A DNA stretch of 64,000 bases from assembly GCA_017935565.1 (NCBI GenBank), contig JAGBHK010000024.1, positions 1-64,000 of the forward strand, given 5' to 3'. The DNA comes from Lachnospiraceae bacterium (GTDB lineage: Bacteria > Bacillota > Clostridia > Lachnospirales > Lachnospiraceae). Every line of letters starts with the position of its first letter. Position 1 is the first letter of the stretch. Below are positions 9,233 through 18,481 of this stretch, one piece after another. A program made the position numbers and the translations under genes. A model generated the notes under the pieces. It did no database searches. It was not told the DNA's origin and worked only from the letters and a program-made list of their open reading frames with translations.

Positions 9233-10636
9233 TCATTCTTTTCCGTTCCAACAGTAAGTACATAACTTACATGGGCTGATTCCTGTTGATGCAATCATGT
9301 CATCAAGTCTACAGAACTGTAAGCTTGTGAATTTAAGTTGCTTACAAATCTCTGCTTCCATCTCCTTATAATTAGTACTTTCAGGGTTGGCATAATCCGC
9401 TAAATTATCAGGTGTCTCAACACCTTCTCTATCTTTGATAATTCTTCTCGTAATCAAATCCATCTCTGACTTTGAACGAGAGAAATTCAAATACTTACAT
9501 CCATGTAACAATGGTGGACAAGCTGGTCTAATATGTACTTCCTTTGCACCACTATCATACAAGAACTCTGTTGTTTCTCTAAGCTGTGTTCCTCTAACAA
9601 TCGAATCATCTATAAGCAAGAGACTTTTATCTCTAATAAGAGCATCAACTGGTATAAGTTTCATTTTAGCAATTAAATTTCTTTGTGTCTGACTTGTTGG
9701 CATAAACGAACGTGGCCATGTTGGGGTATACTTAATAAATGGTCTAGCAAATGGAATGCCCGATTCATTAGCATATCCAATAGCCGCAGGTGTTCCAGAG
9801 TCTGGCACTCCAGCAACAATGTCAGGGGTTACATTATCACGTTTTGCCATAAGACTACCACATTTGTAACGCATCGCTTCAACATTTAACCCTTCGTATG
9901 AAGATGTAGGATATCCATAATAAACCCAAAGGAATGAACATATCTTCATTTCTTCTCTTGCGCCACTGAGCGTTTCGTAACCATCTGGACTAACGAAAAC
10001 CACCTCACCAGGTCCCAATTCCTTCACTTCCTTGTATCCTAAGTTAAGATATGCAAAACTCTCAAATGATATACTATACGCGCCATCCTTCTTACCTATG
10101 TTAAGAGGTGTCCTTCCATATTTATCACGCATTGCATAAATTCCCTTAGACGTAAGAAGCAGCAATGTCATTGAGCCATCTATCTTCTCTTGGACATATT
10201 TAAGTCCATCAATCAAACTATTTTGAGTATTTATAAGCGAGGCAACAAGTTCTGTCTGATTTATTCCACCACCACTATGCTCAAGGAAATGCACTGCACC
10301 ATTATCAAACATTTCCTTCATAAGTTCGTCTAGATTATTTACCTTACCAACTGTGGTTATGGCATAATTACCAAGATGTGATCTAACCAATAAAGGTTGT
10401 GGTTCATTGTCCGAAATACATCCGATACCCATATTACCTTTCATTTCATCTACATCTTTTTCAAACTTTGTTCTAAAAGGCGAATTTTCAATATTGTGAA
10501 TAGCTCTGTCAAAGCCATTAGCACCATATACTGCCATACCTCCTCGTCTTGTTCCTAAATGAGAATGATAATCTGTACCAAAGAATAAATCAAATACACA
10601 ATCTGTCTTTGATACAATTCCAAATATACCGCCCAT
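9233..10636 (-). CDS. PurF-like phosphoribosyltransferase with inactive glutaminase domain
   Basis: A 467-residue relative of glutamine PRPP amidotransferase. The N-terminal Ntn fold is recognisable, but the protein begins MGGIFGIV where PurF begins MCG: the catalytic nucleophile Cys is Gly, and the RGQES-type Gln-binding loop reads LGTRRGGMAVYG. The PRPP-binding loop LLLIDDSIVRGTQL is intact. Cysteines at the places of the Bacillus-type 4Fe-4S ligands remain (KICSF, RPACPP, CKLCTYC). It therefore should not hydrolyse glutamine but may bind PRPP. It is the first gene of the iorAB-paaK operon, not of a purine operon. The ATG has GGAG upstream. Confidence 0.88.
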   Translation of the reverse strand: MGGIFGIVSKTDCVFDLFFGTDYHSHLGTRRGGMAVYGANGFDRAIHNIENSPFRTKFEKDVDEMKGNMGIGCISDNEPQPLLVRSHLGNYAITTVGKVNNLDELMKEMFDNGAVHFLEHSGGGINQTELVASLINTQNSLIDGLKYVQEKIDGSMTLLLLTSKGIYAMRDKYGRTPLNIGKKDGAYSISFESFAYLNLGYKEVKELGPGEVVFVSPDGYETLSGAREEMKICSFLWVYYGYPTSSYEGLNVEAMRYKCGSLMAKRDNVTPDIVAGVPDSGTPAAIGYANESGIPFARPFIKYTPTWPRSFMPTSQTQRNLIAKMKLIPVDALIRDKSLLLIDDSIVRGTQLRETTEFLYDSGAKEVHIRPACPPLLHGCKYLNFSRSKSEMDLITRRIIKDREGVETPDNLADYANPESTNYKEMEAEICKQLKFTSLQFCRLDDMIASTGISPCKLCTYCWNGKE

Positions 10637-10697
10637 GCTATTGTCTCCAATCTTTCATCAAGTTATATATGCCAACACGATGATTGACACACCCTTA

Positions 10698-10727
10698 AGT
10701 ATACTATTATAAGGGGCTCTATGTCAA
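10698..10727 (-). promoter_or_regulatory. Promoter of the PurF-like/iorAB/paaK operon
   Basis: Minus strand: consensus -35 TTGACA (10722-10727), an 18-base spacer and -10 TATACT (10698-10703), 62 bases upstream of the first ATG. A second TATAAT occurs within the spacer. Confidence 0.65.
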
Positions 10728-10751
10728 ATAAAAACTTATCAAAAAAACAGT

Positions 10752-10780
10752 TTGCAATGCACAAAAAAAGATAGTATAAT
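10752..10780 (+). promoter_or_regulatory. Promoter of the GGDEF-EAL-LamG gene
   Basis: Plus strand: -35 TTGCAA (10752-10757), 17-base spacer, consensus -10 TATAAT (10775-10780). The ribosome site GGGAG (10821-10825) precedes the ATG at 10833. Confidence 0.7.
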
Positions 10781-10832
10781 TAATTTAGTTATTTATGTTT
10801 TCGTGTAATAAATTTATATTGGGAGTGGCAAA

Positions 10833-12845
10833 ATGAAGCGTATTTTAAGATTAAAAAACAGAATACTTTTTGACGACACAATTGCGGATGCTTATACCGA
10901 TTATTTGACTAAGCTTCCTAATCGTCAAGGATTGTATGATTATTATAATAATTTACCAAAAGAAATGCTTATGCATTTTATGTTTATTGACATTGATAAT
11001 TTCAAGCGTGTCAATGATGTTTACGGACATGGAATGGGTGACGAACTTCTCATAAGTGTAGGTAAACTTATAAAAGAAAAGTTGCCTGGAAGTTTTATTT
11101 CCAGAATTGGTGGTGATGAATTTGTTGCCGTTGTAGATGGTACTTTGGACCATGATATTGTCACATCACAAGCTCAATCTCTTATTGATGGTATGCAAGA
11201 AATGGATTTTAGAAAAGATATTCTTTCCTTAATCTCATTTAGTATTGGCATTATATTGGACCAGAAAACGTCACAGATACTTGATGATATTCTATATAAA
11301 TGTGATTCTGCTATGTACAACGCTAAAACTAATGGTAAAAATCATTATGTTGTATATTATGCTTTGGAGAAATCCGTTGAGATTGAAAAATCCATTGAAA
11401 GTGAGCAGGATAAAGCGTTAAAAAACGGCGAATTCAAAGTATATTTCCAACCTAGAGTTAATATGCTCACATCCAATGTGGCTGGTGCGGAAGCTCTTGT
11501 TCGTTGGGAGCACCCTGTTGATGGATTACGTTCACCAGATTTATTCTTACCTTTGTTTGAGAAAAATGGTTTTATTAAATCTTTAGATATGTTTGTTTAC
11601 AAAAAAGTTTGCGAGACTAAAGCATCTTGGAAAGGCAAGCCTTATGAACATTTGATGGTTTCAGTCAACCTTTCAAGACTTCATTTATATCAGGCTAATT
11701 TGCCACATATCCTTTTAGACATTGCTAAAAAATATGATATTGAACCAAATGAGATTAATTTTGAAATAAAAGAAAATGTTTTCATCAAAGACAGTATGGA
11801 ATTAGCGAGAATGACCGAAAGGCTTCGTACATTTGGTTTCCATGTATCTATTGACAATTTTGGTTCAGGTTATTCTGCTCTTAATATGTTAAAGGATATT
11901 TCTGTTGACTACATAAATATTGATAAAGACTTTATACAATCATCTTCTTACGACCCAAAAGGTCAACGAGTATTAAAGAATGTTTTTGTATTATGTAAGG
12001 ATCTTAAATTTAATGTAGTTGCTGTTGGTATTGAATCTGAATTACAGGCTCAATTTGCCATAGGTTGCGGATGTGAAATGGCTCAAGGCGACTATTATAG
12101 TCCTGCTGTAGCACCTGAAGAATTTTTGGTATATCTTGAAGACAACTATTTTGATGATAGTGGCGCTGTAAGATTTTCATTTAACAACAACTTCAAAAGT
12201 GATTGCAAGAAATATACTGGAAGATTTATCGGTAAAGGGTATTCATTTGTGGACGGCGTTATTCCTGGTCAAAAAGCGGTACGTTTCCCAGGCGGACCTA
12301 GCAGTACAAACTATGTGAATCTTCCAAGTACATTGATTCATCATGAAAGTTATACTGTTGCGATGTGGATAAAACCCGAAATTTCTCATTTATGGTCTGC
12401 TGCCATCTATGTTAAATACGAATCAGGTTTTGCGAGCATATACCCTACTGCATGGGAAGGACATTCCTCATACAGAATTCGTGACGCCCGTGTTATCAAT
12501 GGTTTCCACGATGCATCTGCTGCAACATTCCCATTAAACACTTGGACACATGTTGCCGTAACATTTAATGCTAAAACAGAACATGCTAATATGTTTATTA
12601 ATGGACAGTTTATTGCCCACAATGAAAACATGCCTATACTTTATTTCACAACTCACATAATGTTGGGTGGAGACATATATCAGAATTCATTACAAGGTGC
12701 AATTGCTGATTTAGTAATATTTAATAACACCAAAACTCCTACAGAAATTGAAGAGTTGTTTATGGAAACAGCAAGTCGAGACGACTTCATATACAAAGAT
12801 CAAATGGTGGGCAGAACTGCCACTGACTTGTTCTTTAAAGAATAA
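10833..12845 (+). CDS. Diguanylate cyclase with degenerate EAL domain and C-terminal LamG domain
   Basis: A 670-residue protein with three domains and no membrane segment. Residues about 20-175 are a GGDEF domain with intact SRIGGDEF (near 93-97), predicted to make c-di-GMP; no RxxD inhibitory site is visible. Residues about 190-440 are an EAL fold that keeps EALVRW (near 219), SVNLS and FEIKE but has DNFG for DDFG, INID for the KID lysine, and AVGIE for AEGVE, so phosphodiesterase activity is doubtful. Residues about 455-655 resemble a concanavalin-like LamG_3 domain (YTVAMWIKP, NTWTHVAVTFN). LamG is normally extracellular, which makes this arrangement odd. It is monocistronic with its own promoter and terminator. 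Confidence 0.9.
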   Translation: MKRILRLKNRILFDDTIADAYTDYLTKLPNRQGLYDYYNNLPKEMLMHFMFIDIDNFKRVNDVYGHGMGDELLISVGKLIKEKLPGSFISRIGGDEFVAVVDGTLDHDIVTSQAQSLIDGMQEMDFRKDILSLISFSIGIILDQKTSQILDDILYKCDSAMYNAKTNGKNHYVVYYALEKSVEIEKSIESEQDKALKNGEFKVYFQPRVNMLTSNVAGAEALVRWEHPVDGLRSPDLFLPLFEKNGFIKSLDMFVYKKVCETKASWKGKPYEHLMVSVNLSRLHLYQANLPHILLDIAKKYDIEPNEINFEIKENVFIKDSMELARMTERLRTFGFHVSIDNFGSGYSALNMLKDISVDYINIDKDFIQSSSYDPKGQRVLKNVFVLCKDLKFNVVAVGIESELQAQFAIGCGCEMAQGDYYSPAVAPEEFLVYLEDNYFDDSGAVRFSFNNNFKSDCKKYTGRFIGKGYSFVDGVIPGQKAVRFPGGPSSTNYVNLPSTLIHHESYTVAMWIKPEISHLWSAAIYVKYESGFASIYPTAWEGHSSYRIRDARVINGFHDASAATFPLNTWTHVAVTFNAKTEHANMFINGQFIAHNENMPILYFTTHIMLGGDIYQNSLQGAIADLVIFNNTKTPTEIEELFMETASRDDFIYKDQMVGRTATDLFFKE

Positions 12846-12853
12846 TGGGATAT

Positions 12854-12895
12854 TAAAATGCCGACGGATTCGTAGTGAATTCGTCGGCATTTCAT
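12854..12895. terminator. Bidirectional terminator hairpin
   Basis: AAATGCCGACG(G)ATTC pairs with GAATTCGTCGGCATTT (12856-12871 and 12877-12892). It lies between the convergent GGDEF gene and ABC exporter gene and probably serves both. Confidence 0.75.
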
Positions 12896-12916
12896 TTATA
12901 TAAATTTTTTTCTCAA

Positions 12917-14686
12917 TCATTTTTGATTAAGAGCCCAATACAAGCCCTTTTTAGCCATAAGTTCTTCGTGGTTACCTTCCTCTGCTATTCCTTTGTTTGA
13001 AATATAAAGGATTCTATCAGCATTTCTAATAGTTGACAGTCTATGTGCAACAATAAAAGCAGTCTTATCCTTTAATACGATTTCAAGAACATCCTGAATC
13101 ATCTTTTCAGTTTCAGAGTCAATTGAACTAGTTGCTTCATCCAAAATTACAACTGAAGGATTCTTGAGCATAATTCTTGCAAAACTGATTAACTGCTTCT
13201 CACCAGCAGACAAATCACCGCCGCGCTCATCTAATTCCTCATAAAAACCTTTTGGCCACTTATTAATCCATTTATCTGCATTAATCATTTTAGCAGCTTC
13301 AATACACTCCTCGTCGGTAGCATCGATTTTACCATATCTAATATTATCAATAACAGTTCCCTTAAAAATAAATGGATCTTGCATCAATACGCCAACCTCT
13401 TGTCTAAGAGATTTCAATGTAATATCCCTTATATCGATTCCATCGATTTTGACACTACCTTTTTGTACATCATAAAATCTTGTAAGCATATTAATAACTG
13501 TTGTTTTACCTGCGCCTGTAGGTCCAACCAATGCTATAGTTTCACCAGGTTTTACGTTAAGATTAAAGTTTTCTAAAACATTTAATCCTTCTTCGTATGC
13601 AAATGTAACATTATCAAAATCAACCTTGCCTTTTACATCCTTAATTTCTATAGCATTATCTTTATTTTTAATATCGACCTTTGAATCAATAGTATCAAAT
13701 ACCTGTTCAAGGTTTGAACTTACCTGAGCTAACTGCTGAACGATAATTGCCACCATTGTAAGTGGTCCGCTAAACTGTGCCATATAATTGATAAACACTG
13801 AAACAACACCTGCATCAATTGTACTTGAGCCGTTTAAAATTAAACTCAATGAAACACCATACAATACTAATGTACCAATATTCCAGAATATTTCAATAAT
13901 AGGCCAGTTGAGTTCATTTCTTTTAACAATGCTCCACCATGTATGAATACTACTCATATGTACATCCATATAAATATCTTCATTAATGTTTGCTCTATTA
14001 TAGTTTTTAATAATTTTTTCACCCATTATAGACTCAACTACAAATGCTGAACGATTAGAAACCTTTGCTCTATGAAGTGCAAATCTTTTTCTAATTATAT
14101 ATCGCAATGTAAATATACACGCCATAAGTGGTGTTACCGTAGCAAACACAATCAAGGTAAGTTGTGGACTTATGGTAAGCATAAATATCGTTACCATAAC
14201 GATTTTCACAATGTAAATTATGAAAAACAATAACTGATTTGTAAAAAAGTTTGCCAAATCATTTATATAATCAGTTACTCTTACCACAATCTTTCCTGCT
14301 GGTCTGTTATCAAAATAATCAAATGATAATTCCTGCAACTTATAGAATATATCAGTTCTTATATTGGCAATTACTCTATGTCCTGTTTTTCCCATTAATC
14401 TTTGGTGGAAAAATGTAATCGTAATTTCAGCAAGAGCCAATAACGCTAACATACCCAAAACAAAGAACAATTTTCTGTATCCGTCATCATATACAACATT
14501 GCTAATAATGTAACCAAGTAATCTTGGTGAAATAAGTGAAAATGATACAGATAGGAGCATCAAAACACCTACAAGCAAAAAAGTCTTTTTAAAAGGGATA
14601 ACATAGCGGATTGTTCTACCAAGCTGCTTTATATCAATTTTTCTTTCGATAATTTCATTTTGAAAATATGTATTTCGCTGTGCCAT
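12917..14686 (-). CDS. Heterodimeric ABC exporter, subunit with canonical Walker B
   Basis: A 589-residue half-transporter: six membrane helices (about 30-310) then an ATPase domain with Walker A GPTGAGKTT, Walker B VVILDEATSS with catalytic Glu, and AHRLST. Its signature is the variant LSAGEKQL rather than LSGGQ. This pattern, together with the partner encoded directly upstream (which has LSGGQ but LDD), is the known asymmetry of heterodimeric multidrug-type exporters such as TM287/288 and BmrCD. GGAGGT precedes the ATG, 11 bases after the partner ends. The substrate is unknown. Confidence 0.93.
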   Translation of the reverse strand: MAQRNTYFQNEIIERKIDIKQLGRTIRYVIPFKKTFLLVGVLMLLSVSFSLISPRLLGYIISNVVYDDGYRKLFFVLGMLALLALAEITITFFHQRLMGKTGHRVIANIRTDIFYKLQELSFDYFDNRPAGKIVVRVTDYINDLANFFTNQLLFFIIYIVKIVMVTIFMLTISPQLTLIVFATVTPLMACIFTLRYIIRKRFALHRAKVSNRSAFVVESIMGEKIIKNYNRANINEDIYMDVHMSSIHTWWSIVKRNELNWPIIEIFWNIGTLVLYGVSLSLILNGSSTIDAGVVSVFINYMAQFSGPLTMVAIIVQQLAQVSSNLEQVFDTIDSKVDIKNKDNAIEIKDVKGKVDFDNVTFAYEEGLNVLENFNLNVKPGETIALVGPTGAGKTTVINMLTRFYDVQKGSVKIDGIDIRDITLKSLRQEVGVLMQDPFIFKGTVIDNIRYGKIDATDEECIEAAKMINADKWINKWPKGFYEELDERGGDLSAGEKQLISFARIMLKNPSVVILDEATSSIDSETEKMIQDVLEIVLKDKTAFIVAHRLSTIRNADRILYISNKGIAEEGNHEELMAKKGLYWALNQK

Positions 14687-14697
14687 AGTTACCTCCT

Positions 14698-16506
14698 CTA
14701 TTTCTCATCGTATGTTATAACTTTTTTATCTGCTGCCATCTGAACTTTATAAATAGCGGCAAAATGTCCATCTATTTTCATAAGTTCATCAAATGTACCT
14801 CGTTCAGTAATTTCACCATCCTGAAGATAAATGATTTCGTCACAATCCATTACCGAAGCCATCTTATGCGCCGAAATAATAAGTGTTTTCTCTGGATATT
14901 TTTCCTTAATTGTCTTAAGTAATGCTTTTTCTGTATTCATATCAAGAGCACTTGTAACATCATCAAGAACTAATATCGGAGCATTTCTAATCAATGCTCT
15001 CGCTATACAAACACGTTGCTTTTGTCCGCCAGAAAGACCTACGCCTCTTTCACCTACAATAGTCTGATAATCCAAAGGTAATTCCATAATAAAATTATGT
15101 ACCTGTGCATCTTTAGCCGCTTCAATAACCTTTTCGCTATCCATATCAAGGTCTGAAAATGCTATATTTGAATCAATTGTATTTGAGAATAAGAATACAT
15201 CCTGGAATACGAAAGAATAACAATTTCTTAAATCTTCCAATGAGTAATCCTTAATATTCTTTCCATTAATCTTAATCTCACCTGATGTAAGGTCGTGATT
15301 ACGAATAAGGCTCTTCAAAAGAACACTCTTACCACTACCAGTACCACCAACAACACCAATCTTTTTGCCACTAGGGATATCAAGATTAATATTTCTTAAA
15401 ATCGTATGGTCACCTAAAACAAGACTTGCATTTTCAATCTTAACATCAACCTTATTCATATCCATATCGTAAACCTTGTTGTCAGGAATCTTAGATTCAC
15501 ATTCAACAAATGATTTAATACTATTTCCAGATACCATCATCTGCTGCATCTGGAACAATGAGTTATTAATCTGGCTTACATGGTCCATAATTTTCATAAC
15601 ATAAGATGCACAAGCAAGGACAAAACCAATCTTAATATATCCGTTCATCGCTAATGCAGCACTTATACCGACTGAAATAATATATGCAGCCTGCTTGATA
15701 ATTGAAAATACCGCCTCAAATGTAGATGACAAGTTGATTTGATTAAAATGCGCATTCTTCAAATTCTCATTTGCAATATTAAACTTTCTTTTTTCCTCGT
15801 CCTCGTTAGTAAATGAACGAACCAATCTCACTGCTTCAATATTTTCCTGCACAGTAAGATTCATTTCACTATTTCTCTTTCTGATTACACTGTAATTTTC
15901 TTTAGCCTGCTTTCTAAATTTCATAAGGGCAATAACCAAGAAAGGTGACAATGCCACTGGCACTAATATAAGCCAAGGATTAATTGTTCCTAAAATCACT
16001 GTAGTAATAATCAATACAAACAAACTATCAAGCATATTAGGAATCATACGACAATACAATTCTTTAAACATAATCGTATCACCCTGCAATGTAGTCAATA
16101 ATTCACCTGTGTTATAATCTGCAATTGTGCCACTATCAAGCCTCATAAGTTTAGCGTATGTAACTTCTCTTAAATCCGTCTCCATATTAAGACCTAACTT
16201 TTGGTTCACAACATTTTTAATATAAATCAAAATAATTCTTACAACCAATAATGATACAAATATTTTAGCAATGTTAAAGAACAATTTAAAAGTTCCTACA
16301 TCACCATAATCACCGTTAATAAGAAATGCAAATACACCTGTTGCTTCTGATTCATCTGATAAAATTATGTAATCAATAAATAATTCTGACAATAATGGTA
16401 AAAATAAATCAGCAATTATAGCAATAAAACTTATCAACTGAATAACTATAACTATCTTTAAATTTTTCTTCCAAAAATTATTATATCCGTACTTTATAAT
16501 ATCCAT
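14698..16506 (-). CDS. Heterodimeric ABC exporter, subunit with degenerate Walker B
   Basis: A 602-residue half-transporter with six membrane helices and a C-terminal ATPase. Walker A is GGTGSGKS and the signature LSGGQKQR is canonical, but Walker B reads LVLDDVTSALD, with Asp in place of the catalytic Glu, and the switch region is SAHKMASV. One of the two ATP sites of the dimer should therefore be catalytically weak. It is the first of the pair and is preceded after 15 bases by the C_GCAxxG_C_C gene, so all three may share a message. Confidence 0.93.
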   Translation of the reverse strand: MDIIKYGYNNFWKKNLKIVIVIQLISFIAIIADLFLPLLSELFIDYIILSDESEATGVFAFLINGDYGDVGTFKLFFNIAKIFVSLLVVRIILIYIKNVVNQKLGLNMETDLREVTYAKLMRLDSGTIADYNTGELLTTLQGDTIMFKELYCRMIPNMLDSLFVLIITTVILGTINPWLILVPVALSPFLVIALMKFRKQAKENYSVIRKRNSEMNLTVQENIEAVRLVRSFTNEDEEKRKFNIANENLKNAHFNQINLSSTFEAVFSIIKQAAYIISVGISAALAMNGYIKIGFVLACASYVMKIMDHVSQINNSLFQMQQMMVSGNSIKSFVECESKIPDNKVYDMDMNKVDVKIENASLVLGDHTILRNINLDIPSGKKIGVVGGTGSGKSVLLKSLIRNHDLTSGEIKINGKNIKDYSLEDLRNCYSFVFQDVFLFSNTIDSNIAFSDLDMDSEKVIEAAKDAQVHNFIMELPLDYQTIVGERGVGLSGGQKQRVCIARALIRNAPILVLDDVTSALDMNTEKALLKTIKEKYPEKTLIISAHKMASVMDCDEIIYLQDGEITERGTFDELMKIDGHFAAIYKVQMAADKKVITYDEK

Positions 16507-16521
16507 AAACTCTATCCTTTC

Positions 16522-16986
16522 TTAATTATTGTTTATATAATCCTCCATAATGGCTGCTGCTATTCCTACCAACTGCTCACATGGTCTTTTTTTGTAATAT
16601 TCTGCTGTTCTCTCTGATGGCGTAGGATCATCTTTTTTCTGTGTTAATCCTAATAATTCACGACACACAATCGAACCATTGATTTTAGTAAACTCTGCTG
16701 CTAACTTCTGTATTCTAGCATAATGGTCAGCCTTTTCTTCTTTTGCTTTTGGGTCATCATAACCATATAATAAGCCTGCCACCATAAACATACCGCTCAC
16801 AGCTCCACAAACTTCTCGCATTCTGCCCATTCCGCCTCCAAAAGAAGACGCCAACTTCACTGCAGTCGTTTCTTCAATATCATATTTATCACTAAATGCC
16901 AAAATAACCGCTTGACTACAATTATATCCTTCTTTAAAAAGTTGCATTGCTTTTTTCGCATATGCACTATTCTCAAAATCTATCAT
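16522..16986 (-). CDS. C_GCAxxG_C_C family protein
   Basis: A 154-residue cytosolic protein with the spaced conserved cysteines of this family: NCSQA (near 35), EVCGAVSG (near 80), VCREL and RPCEQLV toward the C terminus, plus the glycine-rich ASSFGGGMGRMR. Members are thought to be redox or metal proteins in anaerobes; the biochemical role is not established. The ATG has AAGGATGG upstream. It lies at the head of the heterodimeric ABC exporter genes and behind the tcdA terminator. Confidence 0.88.
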   Translation of the reverse strand: MIDFENSAYAKKAMQLFKEGYNCSQAVILAFSDKYDIEETTAVKLASSFGGGMGRMREVCGAVSGMFMVAGLLYGYDDPKAKEEKADHYARIQKLAAEFTKINGSIVCRELLGLTQKKDDPTPSERTAEYYKKRPCEQLVGIAAAIMEDYINNN

Positions 16987-17011
16987 TATCTATCCATCCT
17001 TTCTGAACATG

Positions 17012-17043
17012 AAAAAAATGCTACTTTTACAGTAGCATTTTTA
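17012..17043 (-). terminator. Rho-independent terminator after tcdA
   Basis: An 11-bp stem AAAAATGCTAC/GTAGCATTTTT (17014-17024, 17032-17042) with a T run on the minus strand, about 50 bases past the tcdA stop. Confidence 0.8.
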
Positions 17044-17092
17044 TTAGCATTATTCAATGACAGTTTCTGTCGTAAAATTGATGTTTTCTGTT

Positions 17093-17803
17093 TTATTTTG
17101 CAATATCTTTTATAACCTCTCCGGCGATGATTAATCCAACAACCGATGGCACAAATGCAATACTTCCAGGGATTCTCTTCTTTTCAGTATCTGCTTGTAA
17201 CTTAACAGTGTCAGGTGACATTGGCTGTTCTTCTGAATAAACAACTTTCAAATCCTTTATATTTCTTACTTTAAGTTCTTTTCTCATAACTTTTGCAAGA
17301 GGACACACATTAGTCTTGTAAATATCTGTCACCTTAAATGCTGTAGCGTCTAGTTTATTTCCAGCTCCCATACTACTAATAACAGGAACCTTAGCCTCTT
17401 TTGCCTTCATAATAATCTCAATTTTGGCAGTAACCGTGTCAACTGCATCAACAACATAAGTATATTCCGAAAAGTTAAATTCGGACGAATTTTCAGGCAA
17501 GAAAAAGGTTCTGTGAATTTCAACAATCGCATCAGGATTTATATCCATAATCCTATCGCGCATAACATCTACTTTATATTTGCCCACAGTCGACTGCAAT
17601 GCAATAATCTGTCTATTGATGTTAGAAACACTTACTGTATCTTTATCTATCAGCACAAATTTTCCTACACCACTTCTAGCCAAGGCTTCAACCACATATC
17701 CACCTACGCCGCCTACGCCAAAAACAGCGACACATGCATTTTTAAGTTTTTCCACGCCTTCTTCACCCAAAAGAAGTTCTGTTCTGCAAAATTCTTCTTT
17801 CAT
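17093..17803 (-). CDS. tcdA: tRNA threonylcarbamoyladenosine dehydratase (TcdA/YgdL-like)
   Basis: A 236-residue E1-like (ThiF/HesA superfamily) enzyme. The ATP-binding GVGGVGGYVVEAL, the D-x(5)-N-x-N-R motif DTVSVSNINRQ, and VDAVDTVTAK are all present; the segment CPLAKVMRKELKVR is typical of TcdA, which cyclises t6A at tRNA position 37. The length fits the family. Its ATG overlaps the stop of the preceding ABC ATPase gene (TAATG), so translation is coupled, although the functional link is not obvious. It is last in its operon. Confidence 0.9.
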   Translation of the reverse strand: MKEEFCRTELLLGEEGVEKLKNACVAVFGVGGVGGYVVEALARSGVGKFVLIDKDTVSVSNINRQIIALQSTVGKYKVDVMRDRIMDINPDAIVEIHRTFFLPENSSEFNFSEYTYVVDAVDTVTAKIEIIMKAKEAKVPVISSMGAGNKLDATAFKVTDIYKTNVCPLAKVMRKELKVRNIKDLKVVYSEEQPMSPDTVKLQADTEKKRIPGSIAFVPSVVGLIIAGEVIKDIAK

Positions 17804-18465
17804 TATACAATCTTACCATCCTTGAGTCTTACAATTCTATCACCGTATTTTGCAGATTCCTCTGAATGAGTAACCTGAAGAATTGTAATATTTTCTTCTT
17901 TGTTTATAGTTTTAAACAATTCCATTACTTCTTGTCCTGACTTACTATCAAGATTACCTATTGGCTCATCAGCCAAAATGATTTGAGGACTTAAAATAAT
18001 TGCTCTTGCAATTGATACTCTCTGTTGCTGACCGCCCGATAATTGGTTAGGCAAAGCTTTTCTTTTATCCTCCAGACCGATGATTTTTAAAATCTTTTCA
18101 AGTCTATCCTTATAATCTTTTTCCTTCTTTCCATCCATAACTACTGGCAGCATAATGTTCTCTTCCACGGACAAATTTTGAACAAGATTATAAAACTGAA
18201 AAACAAAACCTATTCCACTTCTTCTTAAACTAGCAATTTCCTTTTCTTTTAATGTATTAATATCCTTATCGTTAATATATACATTTCCACTAGTTGGCTT
18301 ATCAAGCCCACCAATCAAATACAAGAGTGTGGATTTACCACTACCAGATTCTCCCATTAAGGACACAAATTCACCCTTTTTAATCTCGAGAGAAACATTA
18401 TCCAAAACTAAATTATAGTTTTCCTTTTCACCAAAACTCTTACTAACTGCATTTACCTTTATCAT
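17803..18465 (-). CDS. ABC transporter ATPase of the LolD/MacB type
   Basis: A 220-residue ATPase with Walker A GESGSGKST, Q-loop FVFQFYNLV, signature LSGGQQQR, Walker B ILADEPIGNLD and switch His in VTHSEE. This is the MacB/LolD/FtsE-like class that works with FtsX-type permeases; the permease gene directly upstream confirms the pairing. The open frame extends to 18501, but AAGGAGG lies within that extension and serves the ATG at 18465 (11-base spacing). Likely function is mechanotransmission or export, of peptides or lipids; the substrate is unknown. Confidence 0.92.
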   Translation of the reverse strand: MIKVNAVSKSFGEKENYNLVLDNVSLEIKKGEFVSLMGESGSGKSTLLYLIGGLDKPTSGNVYINDKDINTLKEKEIASLRRSGIGFVFQFYNLVQNLSVEENIMLPVVMDGKKEKDYKDRLEKILKIIGLEDKRKALPNQLSGGQQQRVSIARAIILSPQIILADEPIGNLDSKSGQEVMELFKTINKEENITILQVTHSEESAKYGDRIVRLKDGKIV

Positions 18466-18481
18466 ACTTACACTTTCCTCC

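Noticed and set aside
14698..16506. Pseudogene call for the ABC subunit with LDD Walker B
   Set aside because: The Glu-to-Asp change paired with a variant signature in the partner is the normal asymmetry of heterodimeric exporters, and the frame is intact.
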